The position numbers were made by a program, and so were the translations under genes. Below the pieces are notes generated by a model. It saw only the letters and a program-made list of their open reading frames with translations, was not told where the DNA came from and made no database searches. 64,000 nucleotides of DNA from JASLEW01 sp035544895 (GTDB lineage Bacteria; Acidobacteriota; Thermoanaerobaculia; Multivoradales; UBA5704): positions 62,001 through 126,000 of the forward strand of contig DASZZM010000068.1 in assembly GCA_035544895.1 (NCBI GenBank). The letters are read 5' to 3'. This document shows positions 36,561 through 50,110 of the stretch, piece by piece (positions within the stretch are counted from its first letter, which is position 1; each line of letters begins with the position of its first letter).

Positions 36561-37784
36561 TCAGCTGAGCACTGGCAGCAGCGCGCCTTGCTTTGCGGCG
36601 GGGGCGGCGGCGGGGCCGGTGGAGATGAGGTCGCGGTTCTCGGGGGTCAGGGAGCCGTGGTACTTGCGGGCGAGAGCGGCGGTGTCTTCGCGGCTGACCA
36701 GGCGCTCGTAGAGGTTGGTGCGCTGGCGGGGCTGGTAGCCGGCGGCGGAGATGAGGTGCTCCATCTCGTCCTGGCTCATGCGGTAGGCGGTGCCCGCCGA
36801 GGCGACGACGTTCTCCTCGATCATGATCGAGCCCATGTCGTCGGCGCCGAAGGCCAGGGCGATCTGCCCGACCTTCTTGCCCTGGGTCACCCAGCTGGTC
36901 TGGAAATGGACCACGTTGTCGAGGAACAGGCGCGACACCGCCAGCGTCCGCAAGTACTCCTCGGCGTAGGTCTCCGGCACGTCGGGCATCTCGGTGTGCT
37001 CGTGCTGGAAAGTCCAGGAGATGAAGGCGGTGAAGCCGCCGGTCTCGTCTTGCAGGTCGCGCACCCGCTGGAAGTGCTCGACGCGGGCGGCGATCGGCTC
37101 GCCCATGCCGTACATCATGGTCGCCGAGGTGCGCAGGCCGTTGCGGTGCGCCTGGCGCATGATGTCGATCCACTCCTCGGCCGAGCACTTGGGGTAGGCG
37201 AGCACCTCCTTGCGCGTCGCGTCGGAGAGGATCTCGGCGCCGCCGCCGGGGATCGACATCAGGCCCGCCGCCTTGAGCCGCGCGATCACCTCGTAGAAGC
37301 TCATCCGCTCCTTGCGCGCGATGAACTTGATCTCCGGGGGCGAAAACGCGTGCAGGTGCACCGCCGGATAGCGCTCCCGCAAGTAGCGCAGCAGGTCCTC
37401 GTAGTAGCCGATCGGCAGGTCGGGATGCACGCCGCCCTGCATCAGGATGCCCGTGCCGTTGAGCGCCAGCGTCTCCTCCACCTTCCTGCCGATCTCCTCG
37501 AAGGGCAGCAGATACCCCTCCGCATCCCCCGGCGCGCGGTAGAACGCGCAAAACCTGCATTTGTACACGCAAACGTTGGTGTAGTTGATGTTGCGGTCGA
37601 CGTTGTAGGTGGCGACCGCCGGGTCGTTGTGGCGGTCGCGCACCGCGTGGGCCGCCATCCCCAGGTCGAGCAGGTCGCCCTCCAGCAGCAGCGTGTGCGC
37701 ATCGCCGGCCGCGATCCGGCGCCCCGCCACCGCATCCTCGAGGATCTCTCCCACCGGCCTGCCCGAAGGCTCGAGTTCCATCAT
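36561..37784 (-). CDS. mqnC: Cyclic dehypoxanthinyl futalosine synthase
   Basis: A 407-residue radical SAM enzyme. The cluster motif is CVYKCRFC (CX3CX2C, near residue 70), preceded by NVDRNINYTN. ILMQGGVHPDLPIGYYEDLL, HAFSPPEI and SIPGGGAEIL distinguish MqnC from the related MqnE, which has a different sequence at the first position. It forms the cyclic intermediate of the futalosine menaquinone route. ATG 37784 is chosen because upstream residues are not conserved. It follows mqnA on the same strand. MqnE remains a possible alternative. Confidence 0.82.
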   Translation of the reverse strand: MMELEPSGRPVGEILEDAVAGRRIAAGDAHTLLLEGDLLDLGMAAHAVRDRHNDPAVATYNVDRNINYTNVCVYKCRFCAFYRAPGDAEGYLLPFEEIGRKVEETLALNGTGILMQGGVHPDLPIGYYEDLLRYLRERYPAVHLHAFSPPEIKFIARKERMSFYEVIARLKAAGLMSIPGGGAEILSDATRKEVLAYPKCSAEEWIDIMRQAHRNGLRTSATMMYGMGEPIAARVEHFQRVRDLQDETGGFTAFISWTFQHEHTEMPDVPETYAEEYLRTLAVSRLFLDNVVHFQTSWVTQGKKVGQIALAFGADDMGSIMIEENVVASAGTAYRMSQDEMEHLISAAGYQPRQRTNLYERLVSREDTAALARKYHGSLTPENRDLISTGPAAAPAAKQGALLPVLS

Positions 37785-37842
37785 GCCAGTCACTCTATCC
37801 ACAGGCCTTCCGCCTTGCAACTCGGGATCGGCAGGGGTTCTC

Positions 37843-38640
37843 TCACTCCCCCCAGAAATCCAGCGGGCGGGGCTCGAGGATCAGGCCGTGCTGGTGGGCG
37901 CGGCGGTAGAACTCTTCGAGCCCGGCAATCTCGTCGCGGCGCAGGAAGAAGTGGAGGTACTCGGTGAGGTAGGCGCGCACCTCATCGCTGTCGAGCCCCA
38001 GCTCGGCGGCGGACTCGCGCACCAGGTTGTCGAGCGAGGAGAGGCCGTAGCGCAGGCTGCTCTTGAAATAGAAAGGCAGCTCGGGAAGATCCACATCGGG
38101 ACGCACGGCCCAGACCGCGAAAACGAAGGGGAGTCCGGTCAGCGCGTACCATTCGGCGGCCAGGTCGACGACCAGGTAGCGTTCGCGGTCCACCTTGAGA
38201 GCCGAGTCGCCGATGAGCAGCGCCGCGTCGGCCTCGGCGAGCATGCGCTCGGCGTCGGGGCGCTCGTGCAGGTACTCGGGGTCGAGCCGAAAGCGCTCGC
38301 GCAGCAGGATGCGCAGCAGCGCGGCGGAAGAGCGGCTGTTCTGATCCAGCGCGACTCGGCGGATCTCCTCCGGCGGGCAGCGGGAGATCAGGATGACGCT
38401 TCTCACCTCGTGCCGCGCGGCGATGCACAGGTCGGGCAGGACCTTGAGCCCGGGAATGCGCTGCACCTCGATGGAAGGGATCAGGCCGATGTCGAGATTG
38501 CCCTGGCTGAGCAGCCGGGCAATCAGCGCCGGCGGGTGATAGCTCGGCGCAAACAGGTCCGCGTGGTGTCCTTTGAGGAATCCCCAGGCCAGCGGCTTGC
38601 TGTTCAGGAAGTTGACGATGCCGACGCGGAGCTTGGGCAA
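37843..38640 (-). CDS. mqnA: Chorismate dehydratase
   Basis: A 265-residue MqnA with the binding-protein fold. KLRVGIVNFLNSKPLAWGF is the family N-terminus, followed by LIPSIEVQRIPGL, SRSSAALLRILL, ALLIGDSAL and WYALTGLPFVFAVWAVRP. It converts chorismate to 3-enolpyruvoyl-benzoate, the first step of the futalosine pathway. It lies eight bases after the rho stop codon and before mqnC. Confidence 0.92.
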   Translation of the reverse strand: MPKLRVGIVNFLNSKPLAWGFLKGHHADLFAPSYHPPALIARLLSQGNLDIGLIPSIEVQRIPGLKVLPDLCIAARHEVRSVILISRCPPEEIRRVALDQNSRSSAALLRILLRERFRLDPEYLHERPDAERMLAEADAALLIGDSALKVDRERYLVVDLAAEWYALTGLPFVFAVWAVRPDVDLPELPFYFKSSLRYGLSSLDNLVRESAAELGLDSDEVRAYLTEYLHFFLRRDEIAGLEEFYRRAHQHGLILEPRPLDFWGE

Positions 38641-38648
38641 AGTCTCCC

Positions 38649-39944
<1,296 letters not shown>

Positions 39945-39965
39945 GTTGTTCCTCGTTGATTCTTT

Positions 39966-40562
39966 TTATCGTGCACTCGATGCGAGATGCAGCTCGACGG
40001 CGCTCCACAGCTCTTTCATCCCTTCCCCCGAGTGCGCCGAGACGGGGATCAGGGAGGTGGCTTCACCGAGACCGAGCGTCCGGCGGATGCCGAGCACTGC
40101 CGCCCCGCGCCTGCCGCGGCTGACCTGATCGATCTTGGTCGCCACGACCGCGATCTCGGCGCCGAGGCCGGTCAGATAACCGCATGCCTGGCAGTCGAGC
40201 GGGGTCGCTCCCACCTTGCCGTCCACCAGCAGCAGCACCAGCGCCCTGGGCAGGCTCTGCCGGATGTAGGCGTCGACCAGCTCCCCCCACTCCCGCCGTT
40301 CGCCCTTGCCCGCCTTGGCGTAGCCGTAGCCCGGCAGGTCGACGAAATAGAAGCGGCGGTTCACCAGGAAGTAGTTGACCGACCGCGTGCGCCCCGGGGT
40401 CGAGCTGATCCTTGCCAGGGCCTTTCGCCCCAGGAGGCGGTTCATCAGGCTCGACTTGCCGACGTTGGAGCGGCCCGCCAAGGCGATCTCGGGACGCCCG
40501 TCGCGCAGGAAGTCGCCGCCCTGGTGAGCGGACCGGATGAACTCCGCGGTCTCGACTTTCAA
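39966..40562 (-). CDS. engB: Ribosome biogenesis GTP-binding protein
   Basis: A 198-residue TrmE-Era-EngA-EngB-type GTPase (YihA/YsxC). G1 is GRSNVGKSSLMN, G2/G3 are TPGRTRSVNYF and DLPGYGYA, and the G4 position reads ATKIDQ. It assists assembly of the large ribosomal subunit. It is placed between lon and rho, all on the minus strand. Confidence 0.94.
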   Translation of the reverse strand: MKVETAEFIRSAHQGGDFLRDGRPEIALAGRSNVGKSSLMNRLLGRKALARISSTPGRTRSVNYFLVNRRFYFVDLPGYGYAKAGKGERREWGELVDAYIRQSLPRALVLLLVDGKVGATPLDCQACGYLTGLGAEIAVVATKIDQVSRGRRGAAVLGIRRTLGLGEATSLIPVSAHSGEGMKELWSAVELHLASSAR

Positions 40563-40703
40563 GCCGCTCGATCCGGCCGGGCAGCCGGTGCCTTGGCCTG
40601 CCCGGACTTCGTTTTCAATCTGATCGGGGCCGCCGGTTTCGAGCCTGCCGGACCGGCAAGAGCGGGCTTACGGTACAGATACCCCGCTCCGCGGACCCCA
40701 AGG

Positions 40704-43121
<2,418 letters not shown>

Positions 43122-43130
43122 GATGAGTGT

Positions 43131-44369
<1,239 letters not shown>

Positions 44370-44525
44370 TTCTCCTCCATTCCGGCGGACGGTTGAACCT
44401 GGGGTACCGCCGATGCTAGGAGCGACCCCTCTGCCCTGTCAACTATCCTCGACCCTGTAACAGGGGGCGGCGCCGTGGCTATTTCCGCTCCCCCGCCCCC
44501 GCTCTCTCGGACGGGAAGTTGCGTC

Positions 44526-45176
44526 CTACCGGCCCGCGCCTCCCGGGCCGCCCTGCGGACCGATGGGGAGCACGTTGCCGCCCACCGGCTCCAGCCGGCG
44601 GCGCGCCATCACCCGGTCGGCCATGCCATATTCGAGAGCCTCTTTCGCCAGCAAGATCCTATCGCGCTCGGTGTCGCGATGGACCTCCTCCTTGGTCCTG
44701 CCGGTATGCAGGGCCAGGATCTCGTCCATGCGGTCGCGCATCATGAACATGTCCTTGGCATGGATCTCGATGTCGCTCTGCTGCCCCTGCAGCCCCGACA
44801 GCCAGGGCTGGTGGATGAGGATGCGGCTGTTGGGCAGCAGGGTCCGCTTGCCCTTGGTCCCCGCGGCCATCAGCACGGCGGCCATCGAGGCCGCCTGGCC
44901 GACGCAGTAGGTGGCCACGTCGGGCTTGATGTACTGCATGGTGTCGTAGACGGCGAGCCCGGAGCTGATCGAGCCTCCCGGCGAGTTGATGTAGAGGGAG
45001 ATGTCCTTCTCCGGATTCTCGGCCTCGAGAAATAGCATCTGCGCGATGACCAGGCTTGCGACGTCGTCGTCGATCGCCCGGCCCAGGAAGATGATGTTGT
45101 CACGGAGCAGGCGCGAATAGATGTCGTAGGCGCGCTCGCCCCGGCTCGTCTGCTCCACGACCATCGGAATCAACAT
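44526..45176 (-). CDS. clpP: ATP-dependent Clp protease proteolytic subunit
   Basis: A 216-residue ClpP. The active-site Ser is in VGQAASMAAVL, the His in SRILIHQPW and the Asp in HRDTERDRIL. The C-terminal ~20 residues are Pro/Gly-rich and extend past the usual end. It forms a double heptamer with ClpX. Confidence 0.97.
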   Translation of the reverse strand: MLIPMVVEQTSRGERAYDIYSRLLRDNIIFLGRAIDDDVASLVIAQMLFLEAENPEKDISLYINSPGGSISSGLAVYDTMQYIKPDVATYCVGQAASMAAVLMAAGTKGKRTLLPNSRILIHQPWLSGLQGQQSDIEIHAKDMFMMRDRMDEILALHTGRTKEEVHRDTERDRILLAKEALEYGMADRVMARRRLEPVGGNVLPIGPQGGPGGAGR

Positions 45177-45219
45177 GCCGTTAGGTGTCTCCTCGCTTCG
45201 TCCTAGCTTCGCACATTTC

Positions 45220-46602
45220 CTAGGGCCCGGGGGCGGCCTCGGTTACCGGATCGGTGGGATCGCTCTCCGGGACGGCGCCGCCCTCCGCGGTGTCCGGTGC
45301 TTCCGCGGCCGCGGCCGGCGGACCTTCCCCGAGCAGTTGACGGATGACCTTGTCGCGCCGCAGCTGGTCGCGCAACGGCGCGAGCCTGCCTTTTTCGTCG
45401 AGCGACCGCCGCAGCGCCGGCGTGGTCGCGCCCTGGGCCCGGGCGAGGGCCGAGAGGGCGCGCTCGAACTCCTCGTCGCCGAGCGTGATCGACTCGGCAA
45501 CGGCAATGGCGTCGAGCAGCAGGCGGGCGTGGACCCGCCGCTCCGCGAGCGCCTGCATGTCCTCGCGCACCTGCTTCCAGTCGATGCCGGCCTGCTCGAG
45601 GTTGACCCCGCGCTGCGACAAGCTGTGCGCGTAGTCGTGCACCAGGCTCTCGACCTCGCGAGCGACCACTCCCTGGGGAAGCTCCATCGGGTGCCGTTCG
45701 CGCAGCTGATCGAGCAGCGCCCGCTGCCGCTGCTCGCCGCGCTCCTCGCGGCGCACTTCACGGAGCTGCCGGGTGACCTCCTCGCGCAGCGCCGCGAGCC
45801 CGTCGAGCTCGGGGTTGAGCCGCGTGGCGAGGTCGTCGTCCAGGGGCGGCAGCTCGCGCTCCTTGACGGCGGTCACCCGGACGCGGAACTGCCGGCTCGC
45901 CGGCTGCTCGAGGTTCTCCGCGCCCGGCGACGCGGGGCCGCCGGCCCCGGGGTCCGCCGCGCGCGAAAAGGAAATCTCCTGGCCGGTCGCAAGCCCCGAA
46001 ACGGCGAGCGAAAGCTCCTCCCAGACCCGCTCGTCGCCAACCTCGAACTCGACCTGATCGGCTTTGCCGGCCTCCGTCCCGAGCGGCGTCAGCTCGGCGG
46101 CGACCAGATCGCCGCGCGCAGCGGGGCGCTCGACCGGCACCCAGCTGGCAAGGCGGCCGCGAAGGTCTTCGATGGCCTGGTCGATGTCGACGATGCCGGG
46201 CTCGACGGGCGGGTCCGGCAGGGCGAAGTCGTGGACGTTGCGCAGCTCGATCTGGGGCCGGGTCTCGACGGTGGCGACGAAGGTCAAGGGCGCGCCCGGC
46301 TCGAGGTCTCGCACGTCCTCCACTTCGGGCGGAAGCAGCGGGTCGATCTCGCTCTCGGCCTGTGCCTGCCGCCAGTAGCGCGGCAGCAGACGGTCGATGA
46401 CCTCGCGCTCGATGTCCTTGGCGAAGCGGCGGCGAACCATCTCCTGCGGCACCTTGCCTTTGCGGAAGCCCGGAATGCGCACACGCTGCCCGAACTCGCG
46501 GACGACTCGCTGGGTCTCTGCCTCGACCGCCGGGGCCGGGACCTCGACGGTGAGCTGCTTGCGGCAGGGCCCTATGTCCTGCAAAGAGACGACTACGCTC
46601 AT
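45220..46602 (-). CDS. tig: Trigger factor
   Basis: A 460-residue ribosome-associated chaperone. The ribosome-binding N-terminus includes VRIPGFRKGKVPQEMV, matching the GFRxGKxP signature. A central FKBP-like domain (about 150-240) is degenerate and may have little isomerase activity. A long helical C-terminal domain holds the substrate arms, and the last ~50 residues are Ala/Pro-rich. It begins the tig-clpP-clpX-lon operon, downstream of two tRNA genes. Confidence 0.93.
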   Translation of the reverse strand: MSVVVSLQDIGPCRKQLTVEVPAPAVEAETQRVVREFGQRVRIPGFRKGKVPQEMVRRRFAKDIEREVIDRLLPRYWRQAQAESEIDPLLPPEVEDVRDLEPGAPLTFVATVETRPQIELRNVHDFALPDPPVEPGIVDIDQAIEDLRGRLASWVPVERPAARGDLVAAELTPLGTEAGKADQVEFEVGDERVWEELSLAVSGLATGQEISFSRAADPGAGGPASPGAENLEQPASRQFRVRVTAVKERELPPLDDDLATRLNPELDGLAALREEVTRQLREVRREERGEQRQRALLDQLRERHPMELPQGVVAREVESLVHDYAHSLSQRGVNLEQAGIDWKQVREDMQALAERRVHARLLLDAIAVAESITLGDEEFERALSALARAQGATTPALRRSLDEKGRLAPLRDQLRRDKVIRQLLGEGPPAAAAEAPDTAEGGAVPESDPTDPVTEAAPGP

Positions 46603-46665
46603 GCGGTGACTACCTTGCCTCCGGCTCTCGCCGCCCAGGAAGCTCTCTCGCGCCAGACGGCTGGT

Positions 46666-46750
46666 GCGAAAGGGGGGACTCGAACCCCCAACCCGATTTC
46701 TCGGGACTAGATCCTAAGTCTAGCGCGTATACCAATTCCGCCACTTTCGC
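46666..46750 (-). tRNA. tRNA-Leu (anticodon TAG)
   Basis: An 85-base class II tRNA. The seven-base acceptor stem GCGAAAG/CTTTCGC, the anticodon stem CTAGA/TCTAG with loop CTTAGGA, a long variable arm and the TTCGAGTC arm are all seen on the minus strand. CCA is not encoded. Confidence 0.95.
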
Positions 46751-46797
46751 AGGAGACCTCCACGCAGACGGGAGGAAGGGGTTGGGGTCGAAAGGGA

Positions 46798-46873
46798 TGG
46801 TGAGCCGCCTAGGAATCGAACCTAGAACCCGCAGATTAAGAGTCTGCTGCTCTGCCAGTTGAGCTAGCGGCCC
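46798..46873 (-). tRNA. tRNA-Lys (anticodon CTT)
   Basis: A 76-base tRNA including an encoded CCA. The anticodon loop is CTCTTAA within a CAGA/TCTG stem, and GGTTCGATTCC forms the T arm. It lies 47 bases upstream of tRNA-Leu on the same strand, so one transcript is likely. Confidence 0.95.
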
Positions 46874-46885
46874 GTTGCGTCTGCC

Positions 46886-46914
46886 ATCATACTCAACGGT
46901 AGGGTCCCTTACAA
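46886..46914 (-). promoter_or_regulatory. Promoter upstream of the tRNA genes and tig operon
   Basis: On the minus strand TTGTAA and TATGAT are separated by 17 bases. The predicted start is six to seven bases before the tRNA-Lys 5-prime end, a usual layout for a tRNA promoter. Confidence 0.6.
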
Positions 46915-47066
46915 CAACCCCACCAACCCGGTCAGGGAATGCGTGCGAGCTCCAAGCTCCCCGACCCTATTAACTCCGACGCCCAGCTGTCAATTCCCCG
47001 GCTCCTCGGCACCTGGCGTCTTCATACCGAGATGCGGGCCGGCCCTTCCCACTCCGACGCGCTGCC

Positions 47067-47285
47067 CTATCCGCGTCCGCCCTGCACAAAGTGGACCACT
47101 TCCAAGCGGTCTCCCGCGGCGAGCCGGGTCGCCGCGAAGCCGGCCCGCGGCAGCAACTCGCCGTTGCGCTCGACCGCCACCGTCCGCGGGTCGCGCCCCA
47201 ACCCTGCCAGCAACTCCAGCACCGTCGAGCCCGCCACCACCCTGCGCGCCTCGCCGTTGACCATGATCTCGACTGTGTTGCTCAA
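47067..47285 (-). CDS. thiS: Sulfur carrier protein ThiS-like, with extended C-terminus
   Basis: A 72-residue ubiquitin-fold carrier: VEIMVNGEARRV, TVLELLAGLG, TVAVERNGELLPR and GDRLEVVHFVQGG. Working ThiS and MoaD end exactly in Gly-Gly, which is adenylated and thiocarboxylated. Here two more residues (Arg-Gly) follow before the stop. Removal of the tail, or a changed role, would be required. The start is TTG 47285 or ATG 47264. R1 copy d is directly upstream. Confidence 0.8.
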   Translation of the reverse strand: MSNTVEIMVNGEARRVVAGSTVLELLAGLGRDPRTVAVERNGELLPRAGFAATRLAAGDRLEVVHFVQGGRG

Positions 47286-47299
47286 GAGGCTGTGCTACG

Positions 47300-47460
47300 A
47301 GAGGGCGGGGGCGTCCCCTTCCCTCCCGGCGACCGCCGGGCAGGGACCCGGCGGCTCCGGAAAACCGGGAAGGGGATCCGCGGGGGTTGCGGGGGGCGAT
47401 CCAATAGACGCTTTAAGTAGTCCTCAACTCCTTCATCGTAGCGCCGCTTCATCGGTCGGG
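47300..47460 (-). repeat. R1 dispersed repeat, copy d, with nested R3 core
   Basis: The minus strand from ATG 47452 reads MKRRYDEGVEDYLKRLLDRP, then an R3-containing insertion, then GGKGTPPPS. One base is missing before the insertion and one is gained after it, so the start and end frames agree across copies despite indels. Confidence 0.85.
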
Positions 47461-47478
47461 TCGACACAGCCGGTGCCG

Positions 47479-48423
47479 CTAGAGCAAATGTTTCAGCTCG
47501 GCGCGGCCGATGGCGCTGACCGCGCTGATGATCAGGGCGGCCGTGCCGCGATCGAGCGGCGGGATGTTGAAGCGCAGGGGAAGCGCCCCCTGCTCGTCGG
47601 TCCGTCCGGCTGCCAGAACCCGCGGCTCGGCGCTGGTCGAGATCATCCTCACCGAGACCTGTGCGCCGGCTACGGGCAAGCCGCTCTTGCTCGAGCTGGT
47701 GCGCAGCGACAGGGCCGCGCGCTGTCCCAATCCGAGGTCGGGCTCGCCCTCCAGCACGAGCACCAGCTGCTCCTGGTCGGCTTCGTTGGTCAGGTACTCC
47801 AGGATCACCTGGTCCAGAGTCCGCTCGGGAAAGGCAGTTGCGGAGGCGGGAGGAGAAGAGGCGGGCGGGCGGGCCGACGCGATATCCAATAGATGCGCCG
47901 GGGACCCGGCCGGCGTCAGAGTTGGGGGCGCCGGGGCCCCGCCCGGCATCTGGATTGGCGGCGCCGGGTCCCTGTCCGGCGCCAGGGACTCGGCCGGACG
48001 CGCGGCGTCCCTGATGAGGGGCGTAGGTTTTGGCGGCGTCGCGTAGCCCGCCGGGGACGCCACGGCCGCCGGTGAGGCGGGCGGAGCGGAGAAGGCGCCG
48101 GAGCCGGGTGGCGGCAGCACCCGCCCGCCGGTGGGCACCCTGCGGCCGGCCGGACCGCCCATTGCCTCGAGCTTGGCGTCGAACTTGCCGTGACGGATCG
48201 CCGCGATCATCGTCCGGTGCTGAAGGTCCATCAAGGCGACGATCTCCCTTTCGTCCTTCCCCTCGGCCAGCAGGTCGGCGTAGCCGGCGCGCTTGCTCGC
48301 GAGTACCTGCCCGCCCACGTAGACAAAGCTCTCGATGAACGGGTTGGCGACGCCTTTGTCCTCGGTCTGCACGTGGAAGACGGTCTCCCGATGGCGGACG
48401 TCGGTGTTGTAGCCGGTGATCAT
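47479..48423 (-). CDS. Hypothetical protein with repeat-derived linker
   Basis: A 314-residue protein. The N-terminal ~90 residues (TVFHVQTEDKGVANPFIESF, GGQVLASKRAGY) form a conserved-looking domain of unknown function. A Pro/Ala-rich linker occupies ~95-190. The C-terminal ~110 residues (LVLVLEGEPDL, AQVSVRMISTS, LPLRFNIPPL) look like a beta-sandwich, perhaps carboxypeptidase-regulatory-like. Linker codons ~144-181 are built from R3 and R1 sequence: AHLLDI corresponds to the R1 frame. I do not recognise a function. Confidence 0.7.
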   Translation of the reverse strand: MITGYNTDVRHRETVFHVQTEDKGVANPFIESFVYVGGQVLASKRAGYADLLAEGKDEREIVALMDLQHRTMIAAIRHGKFDAKLEAMGGPAGRRVPTGGRVLPPPGSGAFSAPPASPAAVASPAGYATPPKPTPLIRDAARPAESLAPDRDPAPPIQMPGGAPAPPTLTPAGSPAHLLDIASARPPASSPPASATAFPERTLDQVILEYLTNEADQEQLVLVLEGEPDLGLGQRAALSLRTSSSKSGLPVAGAQVSVRMISTSAEPRVLAAGRTDEQGALPLRFNIPPLDRGTAALIISAVSAIGRAELKHLL

Positions 48424-48570
48424 CGGCGGGATGAAGAGCAGTGTGGGAGAACCGCGGCTCTCGCTACCACTCGAGGTCGGTAAGTGATTCTAGAAAGAAA
48501 CTCATCGGCGCGCCAGGGGAGGGGGGCCGGGGTTGTGGGGGTGGGCGTGGAATCGAGGAGCGGCGAGGTG

Positions 48571-48576
48571 TACAAT
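48571..48576 (+). promoter_or_regulatory. Candidate -10 box of moaA
   Basis: TACAAT lies about 190 bases before the moaA start, which would give a leader long enough for the structured element at 48585. The -35 match is weak. Confidence 0.4.
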
Positions 48577-48584
48577 GCCCCCTG

Positions 48585-48720
48585 GCCCACCGAGCCTGTC
48601 CTGACCCCAACCGGCAAGCGGCGGGAGGCAGGCCGACAGGGTGGCCCGGGAGAACTGGGCCGCCTCCCGTGCTTGGAAAGGCGGGCCGCGAGGAGGCATC
48701 CCCTACCTCCCGGTTTCTCT
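48585..48720 (+). ncRNA. Structured moaA leader, candidate molybdenum-cofactor riboswitch
   Basis: This GC-rich leader lies within the 342-base gap before moaA. It contains CACCGAGCC near its start and a long stem pairing AAGC..GGGAGGC with GCCTCCC..GCTT (about 48613-48676), then TTGGAAAGGCGG. These elements recall the Moco RNA motif often found before moaA, but I am matching from memory and the fold is unverified. Confidence 0.45.
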
Positions 48721-48765
48721 CTGTCACGGTTCGGTGCGGCTCTCGATCGGGAGGGAGTCTTCGTC

Positions 48766-49860
48766 ATGAGCCGCCTCTACTCCATCGGCAGCGCCTTGGC
48801 GACGACGATTCCGCCCGCGCCTCCCCCGGCCAACGGGCCGTCCGCGTCGCCCGCTCCTGGGGAGCGGGCCGGGCGGCTCGTCGACAGCTTCGGGCGGCGG
48901 CTGACCTATCTGCGAATTTCGGTCACCGATCGCTGCAACCTGCGCTGCACCTACTGCCTGCCCGAAGAGGCCGAATTCCCCTTCGGCGACCGCGATTTCC
49001 TTTCGCCGGGCGAGATCGAGAGCATCGTCGGCGCCCTGGTGCGCCTCGGCATCGAGCGGGTGCGCCTGACCGGCGGCGAGCCGCTGGTGCGCAAGGACAT
49101 CCTGCAGATCGCGCGCCGCATCAAGGCACTGCCCGGCGTTCAGAACGTTGCCTTGTCGACCAACGGCACTGAGCTCGCCCGTCTGGCGCCGGCCCTGCGG
49201 GCGGCCGGCGTCGACCGCGTCAACGTGAGCCTGGACAGCCTCGATGCAGAGCGCTTCCACGCCATTACGCGGCGCGGTGATCTGGAGGCGGTGTGGCGCG
49301 GCATCGAGGCGGCGCTCGCGGCCGGCTTCGACCCGGTGAAACTCAACGCCGTGCTGCTCTCGCGTCAGAACCTGGAAGACGTCGAGCGGCTGGTCGAGCT
49401 GACGCTCGAGCGCCCGCTGACGGTGCGCTTCATCGAGATGATGCCCACCGCCAGCAACCGCCATCTGCAGCCCGACGAGTACGTCTCCTGCGACGCGGCG
49501 CGCGAGCGCATCGAGCGCCGGTTCGGCAAGCTCGAGCCTCTCTCCCCGAGCGCGCCGCGCACCGGTCCCGCGACTTCGTTCCGCCTGGCGGGCGCGCGCG
49601 GAGCGGTCGGCTTCATCACTCCTCTCTCCCACTCGTTCTGCGCCGACTGCAACCGTCTCCGCCTCACTTCCCGCGGCGAGCTGCGCCTGTGCCTGTTCGC
49701 CGACCGCGTGTATCCCCTGCGCCACCTGCTCGCCTCGCCCGACCCGGCCTCGGCGCTGGAGTCCGAGATCCTGCGGGTGCTGGCGGACAAACCGGCGGAG
49801 CACATGCTGACGCAGGGGAATTACGGGAATTTGGTGAGCTTCATGCAAATCGGAGGGTAA
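48766..49860 (+). CDS. moaA: GTP 3',8-cyclase MoaA
   Basis: A 364-residue radical SAM enzyme for the first step of molybdenum-cofactor synthesis. The N-terminal cluster motif is CNLRCTYC and the second C-terminal cluster is CADCNRLRLTSRGELRLC. The protein ends in the conserved Gly-Gly (MQIGG). The start at ATG 48766 has GGGAGGGAG upstream. The first ~35 residues are a non-conserved Pro/Ala extension. No other moa genes are in the window. Confidence 0.94.
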   Translation: MSRLYSIGSALATTIPPAPPPANGPSASPAPGERAGRLVDSFGRRLTYLRISVTDRCNLRCTYCLPEEAEFPFGDRDFLSPGEIESIVGALVRLGIERVRLTGGEPLVRKDILQIARRIKALPGVQNVALSTNGTELARLAPALRAAGVDRVNVSLDSLDAERFHAITRRGDLEAVWRGIEAALAAGFDPVKLNAVLLSRQNLEDVERLVELTLERPLTVRFIEMMPTASNRHLQPDEYVSCDAARERIERRFGKLEPLSPSAPRTGPATSFRLAGARGAVGFITPLSHSFCADCNRLRLTSRGELRLCLFADRVYPLRHLLASPDPASALESEILRVLADKPAEHMLTQGNYGNLVSFMQIGG

Positions 49861-49905
49861 GCCCCCCCGCCGGACAGGGCGCCTGCGGGGGTGGTGCGCG
49901 GGCAC

Positions 49906-50011
49906 GCCCCGGTTGGCCGCGCGCCAGTCCTACTGGCGCTTCTCGTAATAGGTGGCCGCAGGTGTAGATGGAGGCCGCGCCAAATAGGACTGGCGCACGG
50001 CCAACCGGGGC
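49906..50011. repeat. Long inverted repeat downstream of moaA
   Basis: Two 27-bp arms (49906-49932 and 49985-50011) are complementary with one mismatch. The left arm overlaps a smaller hairpin, GCGCCAG/CTGGCGC. The 250 bases between moaA and the peptide gene show nothing else. It may act as a bidirectional terminator or be a remnant of a mobile element. Confidence 0.8.
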
Positions 50012-50110
50012 TGCTGCACCGTCAGGTGAGGGCGCGAAATTCCGGCCCCACCCGCCCGGCTCAGGGTCATGGCTGCGGTGGGGGTGGGGGCCGGGCAGGA
50101 GTTGATGGGG

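Noticed and set aside
48484..48765. An N-terminal extension of MoaA starting at 48484
   Set aside because: The extension covers the promoter and structured leader, has no conserved residues, and a good ribosome site precedes the ATG at 48766.
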